Below, piece by piece: positions 1 through 7,656 of a DNA stretch of 14,629 bases (position 1 is the first letter of the stretch; every line of letters starts with the position of its first letter). This DNA comes from Cruorifilaria tuberocauda (taxonomy: Eukaryota > Nematoda > Chromadorea > Rhabditida > Onchocercidae), in the NCBI GenBank assembly GCA_013365365.1, contig JABVXU010000935.1, positions 1 through 14,629 on the forward strand, given 5' to 3'. Made by a program: the position numbers and the translations under genes. The notes beneath the pieces were generated by a model that worked only from the letters and a program-made list of their open reading frames with translations, was not told the origin of the DNA and did no database searches.

Positions 1-48
1 GTCTGCTTGATATGAATTATTTCTTATATATTTATTCATTGATATATA

Positions 49-286
49 AATTCAATAGATAATTATGAATTCCAATATCGAATTTATCCATTAAATTCAA
101 TTTATAATGAATTCCAATATCGAATTTATCCATTAAATTCAATTTATAATGAATTCCAATATCCAATTTATCTGCTCAATTCAATTTGTAATTATGAATT
201 TCGATATCAAATTTATCCATTAAATTCAATTTTTAGTTACAAATTCCAATATCAAATTTATTCACTAAATTTAATAAGTAATAATG
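49..286. repeat. 42/45-bp tandem repeat, about five copies
   Basis: The core GAATTCCAATATCGAATTTA recurs with starts at 67, 109 and 151 (exact 42-bp spacing), then diverged at 196 and 241 (45-bp spacing). The longer copies carry a 3-bp insertion next to the TTTATAAT segment (TTTGTAATTAT and TTTTTAGTTAC). A partial unit precedes the first core. The first three copies are nearly identical and the last two diverge, which suggests growth from the left part. It is a non-coding minisatellite with no transposon hallmarks. Repeat identity is certain; function is unknown. Confidence 0.88.
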
Positions 287-726
287 ACGTATCAGTGCTA
301 CATGCGTTCCAATAAATTTCAATTTATTTAATTTATATTTATTCAAGAAAGCTTATAGAAATATCGATTATTAGAATCGAATTTTTGTGTTTTTGAAAAA
401 AGAATTTTCAAATTTTATAAATTACTTATAAAATTTTAGCTTTGTAATTTTAATTTTCAATTCCTACTAGATTAAAATTAGAAATAAAATTAAAGTTTAA
501 AAGACTAAAATAGGGAAAAATGCAAAAACGCTATTATTTTATATATTTCATTATTTTCAAATTTTATGAATAATTAGTTCTTACTTTACTCACTCTTACT
601 TATTGCTTATATTAATTGCTTAATTCGTAATTAATTCTTATTTATAATTTAGCTTGATTGGTTTATTTTGAATTGTGATTGTTATGTTAATATAAGTATT
701 GATTGATTTGGGAGAACCTATCAATT
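287..726. other. AT-rich stretch without a gene
   Basis: No open frame, RNA gene or clear repeat family is visible. The one structured element is a 10-bp perfect inverted repeat, TAATTTTAAT at 445-454 and ATTAAAATTA at 471-480, separated by 16 bases. Both arms are almost pure A/T, so chance formation is plausible in this composition. Confidence 0.5.
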
Positions 727-865
727 AATTAAATTTTTAAAAAATCAAACTGAGACATTCTTTAATTTAATTAATTTATTAAAATTTAAAAATCAAATTG
801 AAATCTTTTACTGAAAAGCGACTTTCTTTACTTTAAAATTTAAAAATTCAAATTCTTTTAAATCA
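727..865. repeat. About 50-bp diverged repeat, three copies
   Basis: An AAATTTAAAAATCAAA-type block recurs near 742, 790 and 843 (spacing 48 and 53), each time followed by a CTTTTA- or CATTCTTTA-like segment. A separate direct repeat, ACTGAAAAGC, occurs at 810 and 897. The sequence is simple and A/T-rich, so the homology is less certain than for the longer repeats. Confidence 0.5.
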
Positions 866-1135
866 AGCAGCACCAACATTAGAATTTTACTCAATACTGA
901 AAAGCTTGCTGCATTTAATAGAACTTCTTTTAAATAGAATTTAAATTTTAGCCTATTAAAAAAAAGCTTATTCCATATTTTTCTAATTAAAAAGCATATC
1001 ATGCTCGTTAAGTATTAACCTTACAGAATGTGTTAAAGGAAAAAAAAAACGATCAATAAATTCAAAATTTCACTTCAAATATTTTAAGATGAATCATTAA
1101 TCTTTGTTTGAATTGGAAAAACTTTGGAAATAGAT
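866..1135. other. AT-rich stretch without a gene
   Basis: Only low-complexity sequence is visible. A short minus-strand frame (808-1002, 64 codons) overlaps it but has a Phe/Leu/Lys-rich, domain-free translation typical of AT-rich noise. No repeat family is obvious. Confidence 0.5.
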
Positions 1136-1530
1136 ATATTACTCTCTTTTATTCTCTAATTTATCTTTAACATTTCGTTTTGCACTTAAAAAATTTTCCT
1201 CAATTAATTAACAGGAGTAATAAATTAATGATAGGAGCATCTTATCACTACTTATCAATGAATGAAATTATCAGTTAAGATAGAAATTTAAGCTGTAATT
1301 GTAAATTTTAAAATCTTCCATAATTCAATATAATTTTTTGATATATCACACTCTTTTACGTCTTTTAATTTATCGTTAAAATTTCGGTTTCGCTTTTTTA
1401 ATTAATTAAAAAACGGAAATAATTAATTAAATGATGAATGTATTAACTTCTTATCAATGAATAGGGCTATCAGTTAAGGTAGCAATTTGTGATAAAATCT
1501 TATCAATAATTATCAGTGAATGGAACTTTC
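1136..1530. repeat. 209-bp diverged tandem duplication
   Basis: The block around AATTTATCTTTAACATTTCG at 1158 is repeated as AATTTATCGTTAAAATTTCG at 1367, an offset of 209. Downstream, both copies keep an AATTAATTA segment, a CTTATCAATGAAT segment, and TATCAGTTAAG followed by a diverged tail. A third partial copy of the TATCAGTGAATGG...TCAGTTAAAG segment lies at 1511-1545. The TTATCA motif is conserved within the block while the spacer drifts. It is non-coding. Confidence 0.75.
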
Positions 1531-1603
1531 AGTTAAAGTCCAATCTTACAATTTAATAATCCTTTTCATAATCCATTCTTTTCAATCCTCTACTCATCAA
1601 AAT

Positions 1604-1699
1604 TTCAATTCAATCAAATCAATCAATTCAATCAAATCAATCAAATCAATCAATTCAATCAATTCAATCAAATCAAATCAAATCAAATCAAATTAATTC
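1604..1699. repeat. AATCA/ATCAATTC microsatellite
   Basis: A continuous run of AATCA pentamers is interspersed with ATCAATTCA variants, ending in five near-perfect AATCA units (about 1668-1692). Two related units (AATCA and AATTC) alternate irregularly, as expected for a slippage-expanded and then mutated microsatellite. Confidence 0.85.
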
Positions 1700-1730
1700 A
1701 AAACAATATTCATCATTACTTAACAAACTT

Positions 1731-1785
1731 GGAGCAAAAAAAAAAGACAAAAACAAAAAATAGAAAAAAAAAAGGGAGATAATAC
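1731..1785. repeat. A-rich low-complexity tract
   Basis: The stretch is mostly A with scattered G and C (two A-runs of about ten bases). Nothing upstream suggests it is the tail of a retroposed RNA, and I see no target-site duplication. Confidence 0.6.
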
Positions 1786-1902
1786 TTATTCACTCTAACA
1801 TCTCTTTAATTTTTTTTATCTTTTCTCACTCATCACTAAAAGTTCATTCAATCACAAAAGCTAATACTTCAAGTTTTAAGCTTCAATTTTTTCTCCTCTT
1901 TA

Positions 1903-1932
1903 TTATCAGTGCTGTAAATGATGTGATGATAA
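1903..1932. other. Hairpin core, copy 1 of the 170-bp repeat
   Basis: TTATCA (1903-1908) and TGATAA (1927-1932) form a 6-bp perfect inverted repeat with an 18-base spacer. The flanking bases do not extend the pairing. The arms are also GATA-factor-like motifs in opposite orientation. Confidence 0.6.
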
Positions 1933-2059
1933 GTAATATCTATTGATAACTAATTGATTTCCTATGATCTTTCCCGATTTGCTATAACTTTGATCTTTTC
2001 ATTTATCAATAAAAATTCATTCAATCACAAAAGCTAATACTTCAAGTTTTTCTCTCCTT

Positions 2060-2093
2060 TGTTATCAGTGCAGTAAATGATGTGATGATAACA
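2060..2093. other. Hairpin core, copy 2 of the 170-bp repeat
   Basis: TGTTATCA (2060-2067) and TGATAACA (2086-2093) form an 8-bp perfect inverted repeat with an 18-base spacer nearly identical to that of copy 1. The two outer base pairs are specific to this copy. Confidence 0.65.
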
Positions 2094-2241
2094 TAAATAA
2101 TTTGTTGATAATTAATTGATTCAACATGATCTTTTCGAACTTTTGCTAAAACTCTTATCTTTTCTCTCATCAACAAAACTTCATTTCGTTCTACTAGCTG
2201 ATACTTCAATTGCTAAGCTTTCATTTTCATTTTTTTTTTCT

Positions 2242-2290
2242 ACGTTATCACATCATGTTGTAAGTGTGATGTGATGTGATAAATGATAAC
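2242..2290. other. Hairpin core, copy 3 of the 170-bp repeat
   Basis: TTATCACATCA (2245-2255) pairs with TGATGTGATAA (2272-2282), an 11-bp perfect inverted repeat with a 16-base loop. A second right arm, TGATAAC at 2284-2290, could pair instead with GTTATCA at 2244-2250, so two alternative stems exist. Confidence 0.68.
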
Positions 2291-2405
2291 ACTGATAATA
2301 TTTCATGATAGCTAATTGATTTTTTATAGTCTTTTTTTGAACTTGATATAAGTATTTAAAATAACGAAAATCATTTACTGATAAATATTCACTATTATCA
2401 CTTCT

Positions 2406-2445
2406 ACGTTATCATATCATGTTGTAAGTGATGTGATGATAACGT
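2406..2445. other. Hairpin core, copy 4 of the 170-bp repeat
   Basis: ACGTTATCA (2406-2414) and TGATAACGT (2437-2445) form a 9-bp perfect inverted repeat with a 22-base spacer. The outermost pairs (A:T, C:G) are absent from copies 1 and 2, yet the arms remain complementary. Confidence 0.68.
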
Positions 2446-2547
2446 ATTCCATGATAATCAGTATTGATTTCCTATAGTCGTTTCGAATTTATTACAACCT
2501 AATACAATTATTAAAAATGATAAAAATCATTTAATGATTTAATGAAT

Positions 2548-2670
2548 GATAAATATTAATGATAAAAATTTGATAAATATTAGTTATAAAGTTAGTGATA
2601 AATATTAATGATTAAAATTTGATAAATATTAGTTATAAATTTAGTGATAAACATTAATGATAAATATTCA
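2548..2670. repeat. 49-bp tandem repeat, about 2.5 copies
   Basis: GATAAATATTAATGAT recurs at 2548 and 2597, with GATAAACATTAATGAT at 2646, giving exact 49-bp spacing twice. Each unit contains a second GATAAATATTAGTTATAAA half-unit. The copies differ by only a few substitutions, so the duplication is relatively recent. Confidence 0.85.
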
Positions 2671-2929
2671 TTATTATCATTAAAATAAGATCATTTTGGA
2701 ATAAATTTGTCGATTTTTATAATTTTTATATGGAAATAATAAAGAATTAGTTTTCATTCCTAATTAATTATCATACTAATTTAAATTCAGAATATTCGAG
2801 CTATAGAGTAAATCAGTTTCATGATCGGTGAGTACGATTAGTACTTGAAAAAAGTAAACTTAAAATTACTAAAATTTTAAATTTTGTTTTACCATCAATC
2901 AATAGTTAACTATTTATAGAAAATTAATG

Positions 2930-3435
2930 AATTTGTTTTTTTTTTTATTTTTCAAATTTTCCTTCGATCAATGCTTCTCCATGATTGATCATTTACATTC
3001 CTAATTCAAATCTTCATATCAATAATCGATAATTGATTGATTATAATAATTCAAATCTTCATATCAATAATCGTTGATTGATTATAATATTACGAGTTTA
3101 TTGTTATACGAAATATTTAATAATTATTTAATAATAAATACTAATTTATATCTATTTTTTAAAAATCAATTTTTTTTAATTTTCAATTTTTCTTACTATT
3201 AATGCTTCTCTATCATTGATCTTTTATCATGTTCATTTTCCCTAATTTTCATATCAATGATCGATTATAATCAATCAATAAATTTGTATTTTTGATTTTT
3301 CAGTTTTTCTTACGATTAATGCTTCCCTATCATCGATCTTTTATGCTCATTTTCCAAAATCATTATATCAATATAATCGATTATGATCAATTATAATATT
3401 ATGCATTTATTGCTGTATGAAATATTTGATAATAG
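2930..3435. repeat. Diverged tandem array around an AATGCTTCTC block
   Basis: The block AATGCTTCTC...ATGATTGATC starts at 2970, 3201 and 3318 (spacing 231 and 117). It is followed each time by a CATATCAATAATCGAT-like segment. A second landmark, ATTATAATATTACGAGTTTATTG at 3081, returns diverged at 3390. One copy therefore lacks roughly half of the full unit. The array runs directly into the satellite that begins near 3440. It is non-coding. Confidence 0.72.
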
Positions 3436-3439
3436 TCGT

Positions 3440-4044
3440 TTATTTCTCTACAAAAATAAATGCATAATATTTATGATTGTAAATGTTCATAACTATAATT
3501 ATAATTATTAATTGATTAAAAATAAACGAATATTCACGATCATAAATGTTCATTATAATAATTATAATTATTAACTGATTACGAATAAACGCATAATATT
3601 TATGATTATAGATGTTCATGATTATAATTATAATTATTAAACGCATAATATTCACGATCATAAATGTTCATGATTATAATAATTATAATTATTAATTGAT
3701 TAAAAATAAACGCACAATATTTGTGATTGTAAATGTTCATGATTATAATAATTATAATTATTAATTGATTACGAATAAACGCATAATATTCACGATTATA
3801 TAATTATAATTATTAATCGATAGATGCATAATATTCATGGTTATAAATGTTCATGATTATAATTATAATTATTAATTGATTACGAATAAACGCATAATAT
3901 TCACGATTATATAATTATAATTATTAATTGATAAATGCATAATATTCATGATTATAAATGTTCATGGTTATAATAATTATAATTATTAATTGATAAATGC
4001 ATAATATTCATGATTATAATTATAATTATTAATTGATTAAAATT
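3440..4044. repeat. AT-rich satellite with 45-bp and about 65-bp units
   Basis: GCATAATATT-type unit starts fall at 3462, about 3527, 3591, 3643, 3712, 3781, 3826, 3892, 3937 and 3999. Spacings are about 65, 64, 52, 69, 69, 45, 66, 45 and 62. Long units contain an additional ATGTTCATGATTATAA segment that the 45-bp units lack, and long and short units alternate at 3781-3999. Four units contain a perfect 16-bp palindrome, AATAATTATAATTATT (3557-3572, 3678-3693, 3747-3762, 3972-3987). The 73-codon minus-strand frame here merely translates the repeat. A satellite or cruciform-prone AT tract is the best description. Confidence 0.9.
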
Positions 4045-4164
4045 AAATGATGAAAAGAAAAATTATTAATCGATTAAAAGTAAAATTACTAATCCATTTC
4101 TTGTAATAACGTTTTTTTTCTTTCATCAATTAAAATAGGTATGTATAATCGTTGTACATTTTTT

Positions 4165-4440
4165 GCCTCATATTCATCTCCCGGAATGACCATTAATGCA
4201 TTTGGTCAGCGAGACGTAAAAACCATTAATGTCAGCGAAGACGTAAAATCTTACGTTAGCCATTAACTATTCGTCTTTGCCCCTGCCCCTTTTTTTTAAT
4301 GCATGCATGAGATGGAGGAGAAGTTTTGATGGAAATTGTGCCAAGCATACTTATCTCTCTGATCGTTAATTATCGTCGAAAAATAGATTTATGGGATTGT
4401 ATCAAATGATAAGAATCAAATGATAAGAAAACTTCATGGC
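4165..4440. other. Less AT-rich island with direct repeats and hairpins
   Basis: This is one of the few segments not made of satellite sequence, and it is visibly richer in G and C. CCATTAA occurs at 4190, 4223 and 4260; GTCAGCG at 4205 and 4231; GACGTAAAA at 4213 and 4240. GCGAAGACG (4235-4243) can pair with CGTCTTTGC (4272-4280) through nine pairs including one G-T. ACGTAA (4241-4246) can alternatively pair with TTACGT (4251-4256). A CCCCTGCCCC tract and a 10-bp palindrome, ATGCATGCAT (4299-4308), follow. No frame longer than a few codons is open (an ATG at 4312 stops after five codons). It could be a regulatory element, a small RNA locus or an unrecognised exon; I cannot decide. Confidence 0.5.
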
Positions 4441-4477
4441 CTGTGAATTTTAGTTACTCTCTAATTCATCATCATTA

Positions 4478-4860
4478 ATGTTATCATTTTTAATTATCCG
4501 ATTACTTTTATAAAGTTAAATAGCTGTAAATACTTAATTTATATACTATGTTCAATTGTACGATTACTTTCATAAAGTTATTACGTAAGTTATAAAGACT
4601 TGATTTATATACTATGATACTTATGATATATACTGTAATAATGATAATGATAAATGATAATGAGAGTGAAAAAATATTTAAAAATATTAAGGTCAATGAA
4701 AAATGTTATCATTTTTAATTATTTGATTACTTTTATAAAGTTATTCCATAAGTTATAAATACTTAATTTATATACAGTGATACTAATGATATATACTGTA
4801 ATAATAATAATGATAAATGATAATAATGAGAATGAAAAAAGTATTACTTTTATTATTATT
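4478..4860. repeat. 225-bp tandem duplication with GATAAT runs
   Basis: ATGTTATCATTTTTAATTAT occurs at 4478 and 4703 (offset 225). Both copies continue with GATTACTTTTATAAAGTTA, a TACTTAATTTATATAC segment, ATGATATATACTGTAATAAT and a run of ATGATAA units. The first copy has an extra internal GATTACTTTCATAAAGTTA (near 4561), so a smaller duplication happened inside it. The 62-codon minus-strand frame at 4508-4696 is Ile/Tyr/Ser-rich repeat translation, not a gene. Confidence 0.82.
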
Positions 4861-4892
4861 AAAAAGTATTACTTTAAAAGTATTATTGCCTT
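4836..4892. repeat. AAAGTATTACTTTA short repeat
   Basis: AAAGTATTACTTT recurs near 4838 and 4863, with a partial copy at about 4876. The unit is itself nearly palindromic (AAAGTA/TACTTT). Confidence 0.65.
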
Positions 4893-4996
4893 AATATTAT
4901 AAATTACCTTTGTCATATAACCTTGTCATTTATCACAAATTCGTCTTCTTTTAAATATTCATTTGAATCAAACTGTGAAAGTTTTCAATGTATCGT

Positions 4997-5029
4997 CAGT
5001 GATAAGATCAATTTCAGTGATAAGATCAA
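4997..5029. repeat. 18-bp direct repeat containing GATAAG
   Basis: CAGTGATAAGATCAA occurs at 4997-5011 and again at 5015-5029, a perfect tandem pair with period 18. Each copy holds a TGATAAG motif on the plus strand. Confidence 0.8.
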
Positions 5030-5429
5030 CCTTCTAAATTTTATTTTATTCTATTTCTAACATTTTGGAAAATCTATTAAATGATTCTTTGGTAAATTCA
5101 TTTTTTAAATCTTCATTTATACTTTTGAACTAGGTTCTTTTCAGTTTTCATTTTCTGATAATATTCACTTTTCACGTTATCAGATATCATTTATTAATTA
5201 TCAACGTATCATTTATTGATTATTATTTGAATCACTTTTTTCATTCGATCATATCATTTTTCAATATCAATGATTATAATTGATAATATGTCAATCGATT
5301 TATCGGCAATAATTAATGAACTATTCATCGAATTTTAATTAATTAACTACAGACAAAGAAAAGGAAATGCAAAAATTTAGAATAAATTCTATGATCGCTT
5401 TTTTTTTTTTAAATTAATCAATCAATAAA
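5030..5429. other. AT-rich stretch without a gene, one hairpin
   Basis: No gene is visible. CTGATAA at 5155-5161 and TTATCAG at 5177-5183 form a 7-bp perfect inverted repeat with a 15-base spacer. This is the same TGATAA/TTATCA hairpin type as in the 170-bp repeats. Several more TTATC- and ATCATT-like motifs follow up to about 5310. Confidence 0.5.
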
Positions 5430-5985
5430 AAATTTCATATTGAAATAACAAACTTATCATTTACAAATGCGAAATTATAAAATGTTTAAAAAACTGAAAA
5501 AGAAAGAAAACAAAAATTGATTCAAATAAAAGTTGATAATATCAATACAATTGTAAGATATCAGAATTGAAAATAAAAAATTAATATAATATATCAGAAT
5601 TAAAAATAAAAAGTTAATTCAATATATCAGAATTGAAAATGAAAAATGAATCATAAATCATAAAATTTTGTAAATTTGAAAAAGTTTTATTTGATCATTT
5701 TTATGTTTTCTAATCAATAATCCTTTTTTTTTTTGATTTCAAATTTCATTTCTTTTTTGATATTTCAAAAAACTAAAAAAGAAAAAAACCAAAACTCATG
5801 CAAATAATAGTTATTACTAACAATACAATTATAATATATCATAATTAGAAATTTGAAATTAATCATAAATCATTTGAAATTTTCGTAAATTCAAAACTTT
5901 TCAATTGTTTATTTTTACCTTTCCTATAACCATTTTTTTTTTTTGATTTCAAATTTTTATTGCTTCTTTCACATTTTCTACAATA
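5430..5985. repeat. 278-bp diverged tandem duplication
   Basis: The landmark CAATACAATT occurs at 5543 and 5821. The surrounding order is shared: a TTTCAAAAAACTAAAAAAGAAA-like tract, CAAAT with ATAGTT or AAGTT, CAATACAATT, ATATATCA, an AATCATAAATCAT segment, and a T-run followed by GATTTCAAATTT. The duplicates differ by many substitutions, and the first is enlarged by the internal 33-bp repeat. Confidence 0.75.
5559..5657. repeat. 33-bp minisatellite, three copies
   Basis: TATCAGAATT starts at 5559, 5592 and 5625, exactly 33 bp apart. Each copy is followed by GAAAATAAAAA-like sequence. The corresponding place in the second 278-bp copy (around 5837) has only one unit, so this expansion came after the larger duplication. 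Confidence 0.82.
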
Positions 5986-6200
5986 TACAAGTAAAAGGTC
6001 AATCACCTCCTATATTTCATATGCAAAAATATGTCCTCTCCTTGACCTCTCTCGTTTAACAAAAATGAACCCATTACTTTGTGGTTATCCATAAAATGTG
6101 TCATTTTATGATAGACCCATAATCGTAATCGTTATCATTCATGATACTATCCATGGCCGATCCAATTTCAACGATACATTTTTTATAACCCAAATAATTC
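5985..6200. other. Mostly single-copy segment, higher G+C, no clear gene
   Basis: This stretch has more C and G than its surroundings and no visible local duplication. CATAAAATG (6090-6098) and CATTTTATG (6102-6110) form a 9-bp perfect stem with a 3-base loop. Frames from the ATGs at about 6020 and 6065 close within about a dozen codons. It could hold a short exon or a regulatory element, but nothing in the sequence proves either. Confidence 0.4.
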
Positions 6201-6282
6201 TTTTTTTTTCCAATATTCTTAATAACAAGCCATTATCATTATTCCAATCAATGCTATAATCTTAATATTATAATTAAAATTT

Positions 6283-6600
6283 ATCATTCCTTCCTTTCTT
6301 TTTATTTCAAAATTTATTTTTTTATTAAAAAAAACTTTTCAAACATAAAATTTTCATTTAAAAAATAAATAACAAAGATAGTTGCTAATTTATAAAATTA
6401 TCATTAATTTAAATATAAAATAAATTAATCAATATAATATCATTCCTCCCTTTCTTTTTTTCTTTTTTCAAAATTTATTTTTTTATTAAAAAAAAATTTT
6501 CAAATATAAAATTTTTGATTTAAAAAATAAATAACAAAGATAGTTCTAATTTATAAAATTATCATTAATTTAAATATAAAACAAATTAATCAATATAAAA
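6283..6600. repeat. About 160-bp tandem duplication, high identity
   Basis: The segment from ATCATTCC at 6283 is repeated from 6439 (offset 156). AACAAAGATAG occurs at 6371 and 6533 (offset 162); the change comes from small indels in T- and A-runs. The last ~60 bp of each copy, around TTATAAAATTATCATTAATT, are nearly identical. This is one of the youngest-looking duplications in the window. Confidence 0.88.
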
Positions 6601-7440
6601 TTATCATTAAATAAAATTTATCATAGTAATGATAGAAATATGTTTTCAGTATTTATATTAACCAATATACGATATTTAAAAAAAAATAAATATTTATCAT
6701 TATTTTATTATCATTATCATAAAATTATCATTATTTTATACTATTAAAAAAAGACGATTACAACTATTATTAACTATCAAAAAAGTATCACAATTCTGAT
6801 TAGCACTTTTTTTTTTGGTAAAGTTATTCTGTTTAGTTTATATGTTTAAAGTTGATATAATAAACAATTTTCAGCTAATAATTTTGATAACTTTGAAAAA
6901 AAAAATTATTTGTTTTGATAATTTTAACAAATTTAATTTTTATCAAAATCTTATCAAATATTTTTGATAATTTAAATAAATTATCAAATAATAATAAATA
7001 AATAAATGCTTCAAATAAAAATCGAATTTTAAAATTTAAATACAATTTTCATGTTCATTTTACATACATTTTTTAAATGGTATATAAACAATTTTTTTGA
7101 TAATCAGAATTAAATTTTTATCAAAAATTTTTCGCAGATATTTTTTTTTTTTGATTGAAATAAATTTTTTTTTGTAAAAAACTTTTTTTTATGAAAAATT
7201 TCTATCAAATGCTTTCTTTTTTTTTTTTTTTTTGGTTAACTTAAATAAATTTTTTTCCTTTTTCAAAATTTACCCTTTTAAAATTTAATTAGAATTATTT
7301 GTTCATTTTATCTATCATTCAAATATTTGGGTATATTGAGAAAGGTCTTTTGAATATTTTTAACCATTAAAATATTTGAATAAGAGATGATTGAATGGAT
7401 CGGATAAGTGTATAAATATCCTTAAAGATATTATTATTGT
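6601..7440. other. AT-rich stretch with repeated T-blocks, no gene
   Basis: No open frame, RNA gene or long tandem repeat is visible. TTTTGATAA and ATTATCA motifs recur between 6690 and 7000. Between 7090 and 7260 blocks of 5-22 T alternate with short A-rich gaps (for example 7092-7098, 7141-7152, 7165-7173, 7183-7190 and 7216-7233). ATTCAAATATTT (7317-7328) and AAATATTTGAAT (7370-7381) form a 12-bp perfect inverted repeat 41 bases apart. Confidence 0.5.
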
Positions 7441-7453
7441 GAAGGTTATACTT

Positions 7454-7507
7454 TTTACCTTTACCTTTACCTTTACCTTTACCTTCAACGTTACCTTCAA
7501 CTTTATC
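7454..7507. repeat. TTTACC hexamer repeat, about nine units
   Basis: Five exact TTTACC units run from 7454 to 7483, followed by the variants TTCAAC, GTTACC, TTCAAC and TTTATC up to 7507, all in register. The strand asymmetry (C only on plus) resembles a telomere-type repeat, but the unit is not TTAGGC, TTAGG or TTAGGG, so I call it a simple microsatellite. Confidence 0.88.
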
Positions 7508-7509
7508 TA

Positions 7510-7567
7510 TTCAATAAATTTCCATTCATTTATGCTAATTTTAACATAAATGGAAAATTTTATTGAA
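7510..7567. other. Long imperfect hairpin
   Basis: Three paired blocks nest around a 10-base loop (7535-7544): TTCAATAAA 7510-7518 with TTTATTGAA 7559-7567, TTTCCAT 7519-7525 with ATGGAAA 7550-7556, and TTATG 7530-7534 with CATAA 7545-7549. This gives 21 pairs with a 4-base bulge on the left and a 2-base bulge on the right. It starts 3 bases after the hexamer tract. No flanking duplication marks it as a mobile element, and the stem is shorter than a typical microRNA precursor. Confidence 0.6.
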
Positions 7568-7656
7568 TTATTAGTCTGATGAGTTCTCTACGCTCATGCA
7601 TACATACATACAATAATTCTATTTTGGTTTTATTTACAGTTTAATGGAAAATTTAA

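Larger units (their letters stand above)
1820..2480. repeat. About 170-bp tandem repeat, four diverged copies with hairpin cores
   Basis: The segment TTCATTCAATCACAAAAGCT starts at 1843 and again at 2016 (period 173). A diverged third copy starts at 2180 (spacing 164), and a fourth, largely eroded copy begins near 2386. Each copy ends in a TTATCA...TGATAA inverted repeat around a spacer related to GTGCTGTAAATGATGTGA, then ATAACTAATTGATTTCCTATGATC-like sequence. The first two copies are close to identical over the left half. No terminal inverted repeats or target-site duplications bound the block, so I call it a satellite-like family rather than a transposon. Confidence 0.82.

Noticed and set aside
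808..1002. 64-codon minus-strand frame
   Set aside because: Lys/Phe/Leu-rich translation of AT-rich sequence with no recognisable domain.
1820..2480. Transposon or MITE interpretation of the 170-bp family
   Set aside because: The copies are strictly tandem, have no bounding terminal inverted repeats or target-site duplications, and the inverted repeats lie inside the unit.
3440..3661. 73-codon minus-strand frame with repeated Ile-Met-Asn-Ile-Tyr units
   Set aside because: The protein repeat simply mirrors the AT-rich satellite units; later units of the same satellite are not in frame.
3440..4044. CRISPR array interpretation of the regularly spaced repeats
   Set aside because: The spacing is irregular (45-69 bp), the spacers are themselves repeats of each other, and the setting is not prokaryotic.
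4508..4696. 62-codon minus-strand frame with hydrophobic runs resembling a membrane segment
   Set aside because: Ile/Leu/Ser runs come from AT-rich repeat DNA; the second copy of the duplication does not keep the frame.
7454..7507. Telomere repeat interpretation of the TTTACC tract
   Set aside because: The unit matches no known telomere repeat of the plausible groups (TTAGGC, TTAGG, TTAGGG) and sits inside the window rather than at an end.
7572..7600. CTGATGAG at about 7577, the conserved 5' core of hammerhead ribozymes
   Set aside because: No GAAA core partner or supporting stem II is found in the following bases, so the ribozyme fold cannot be assembled.
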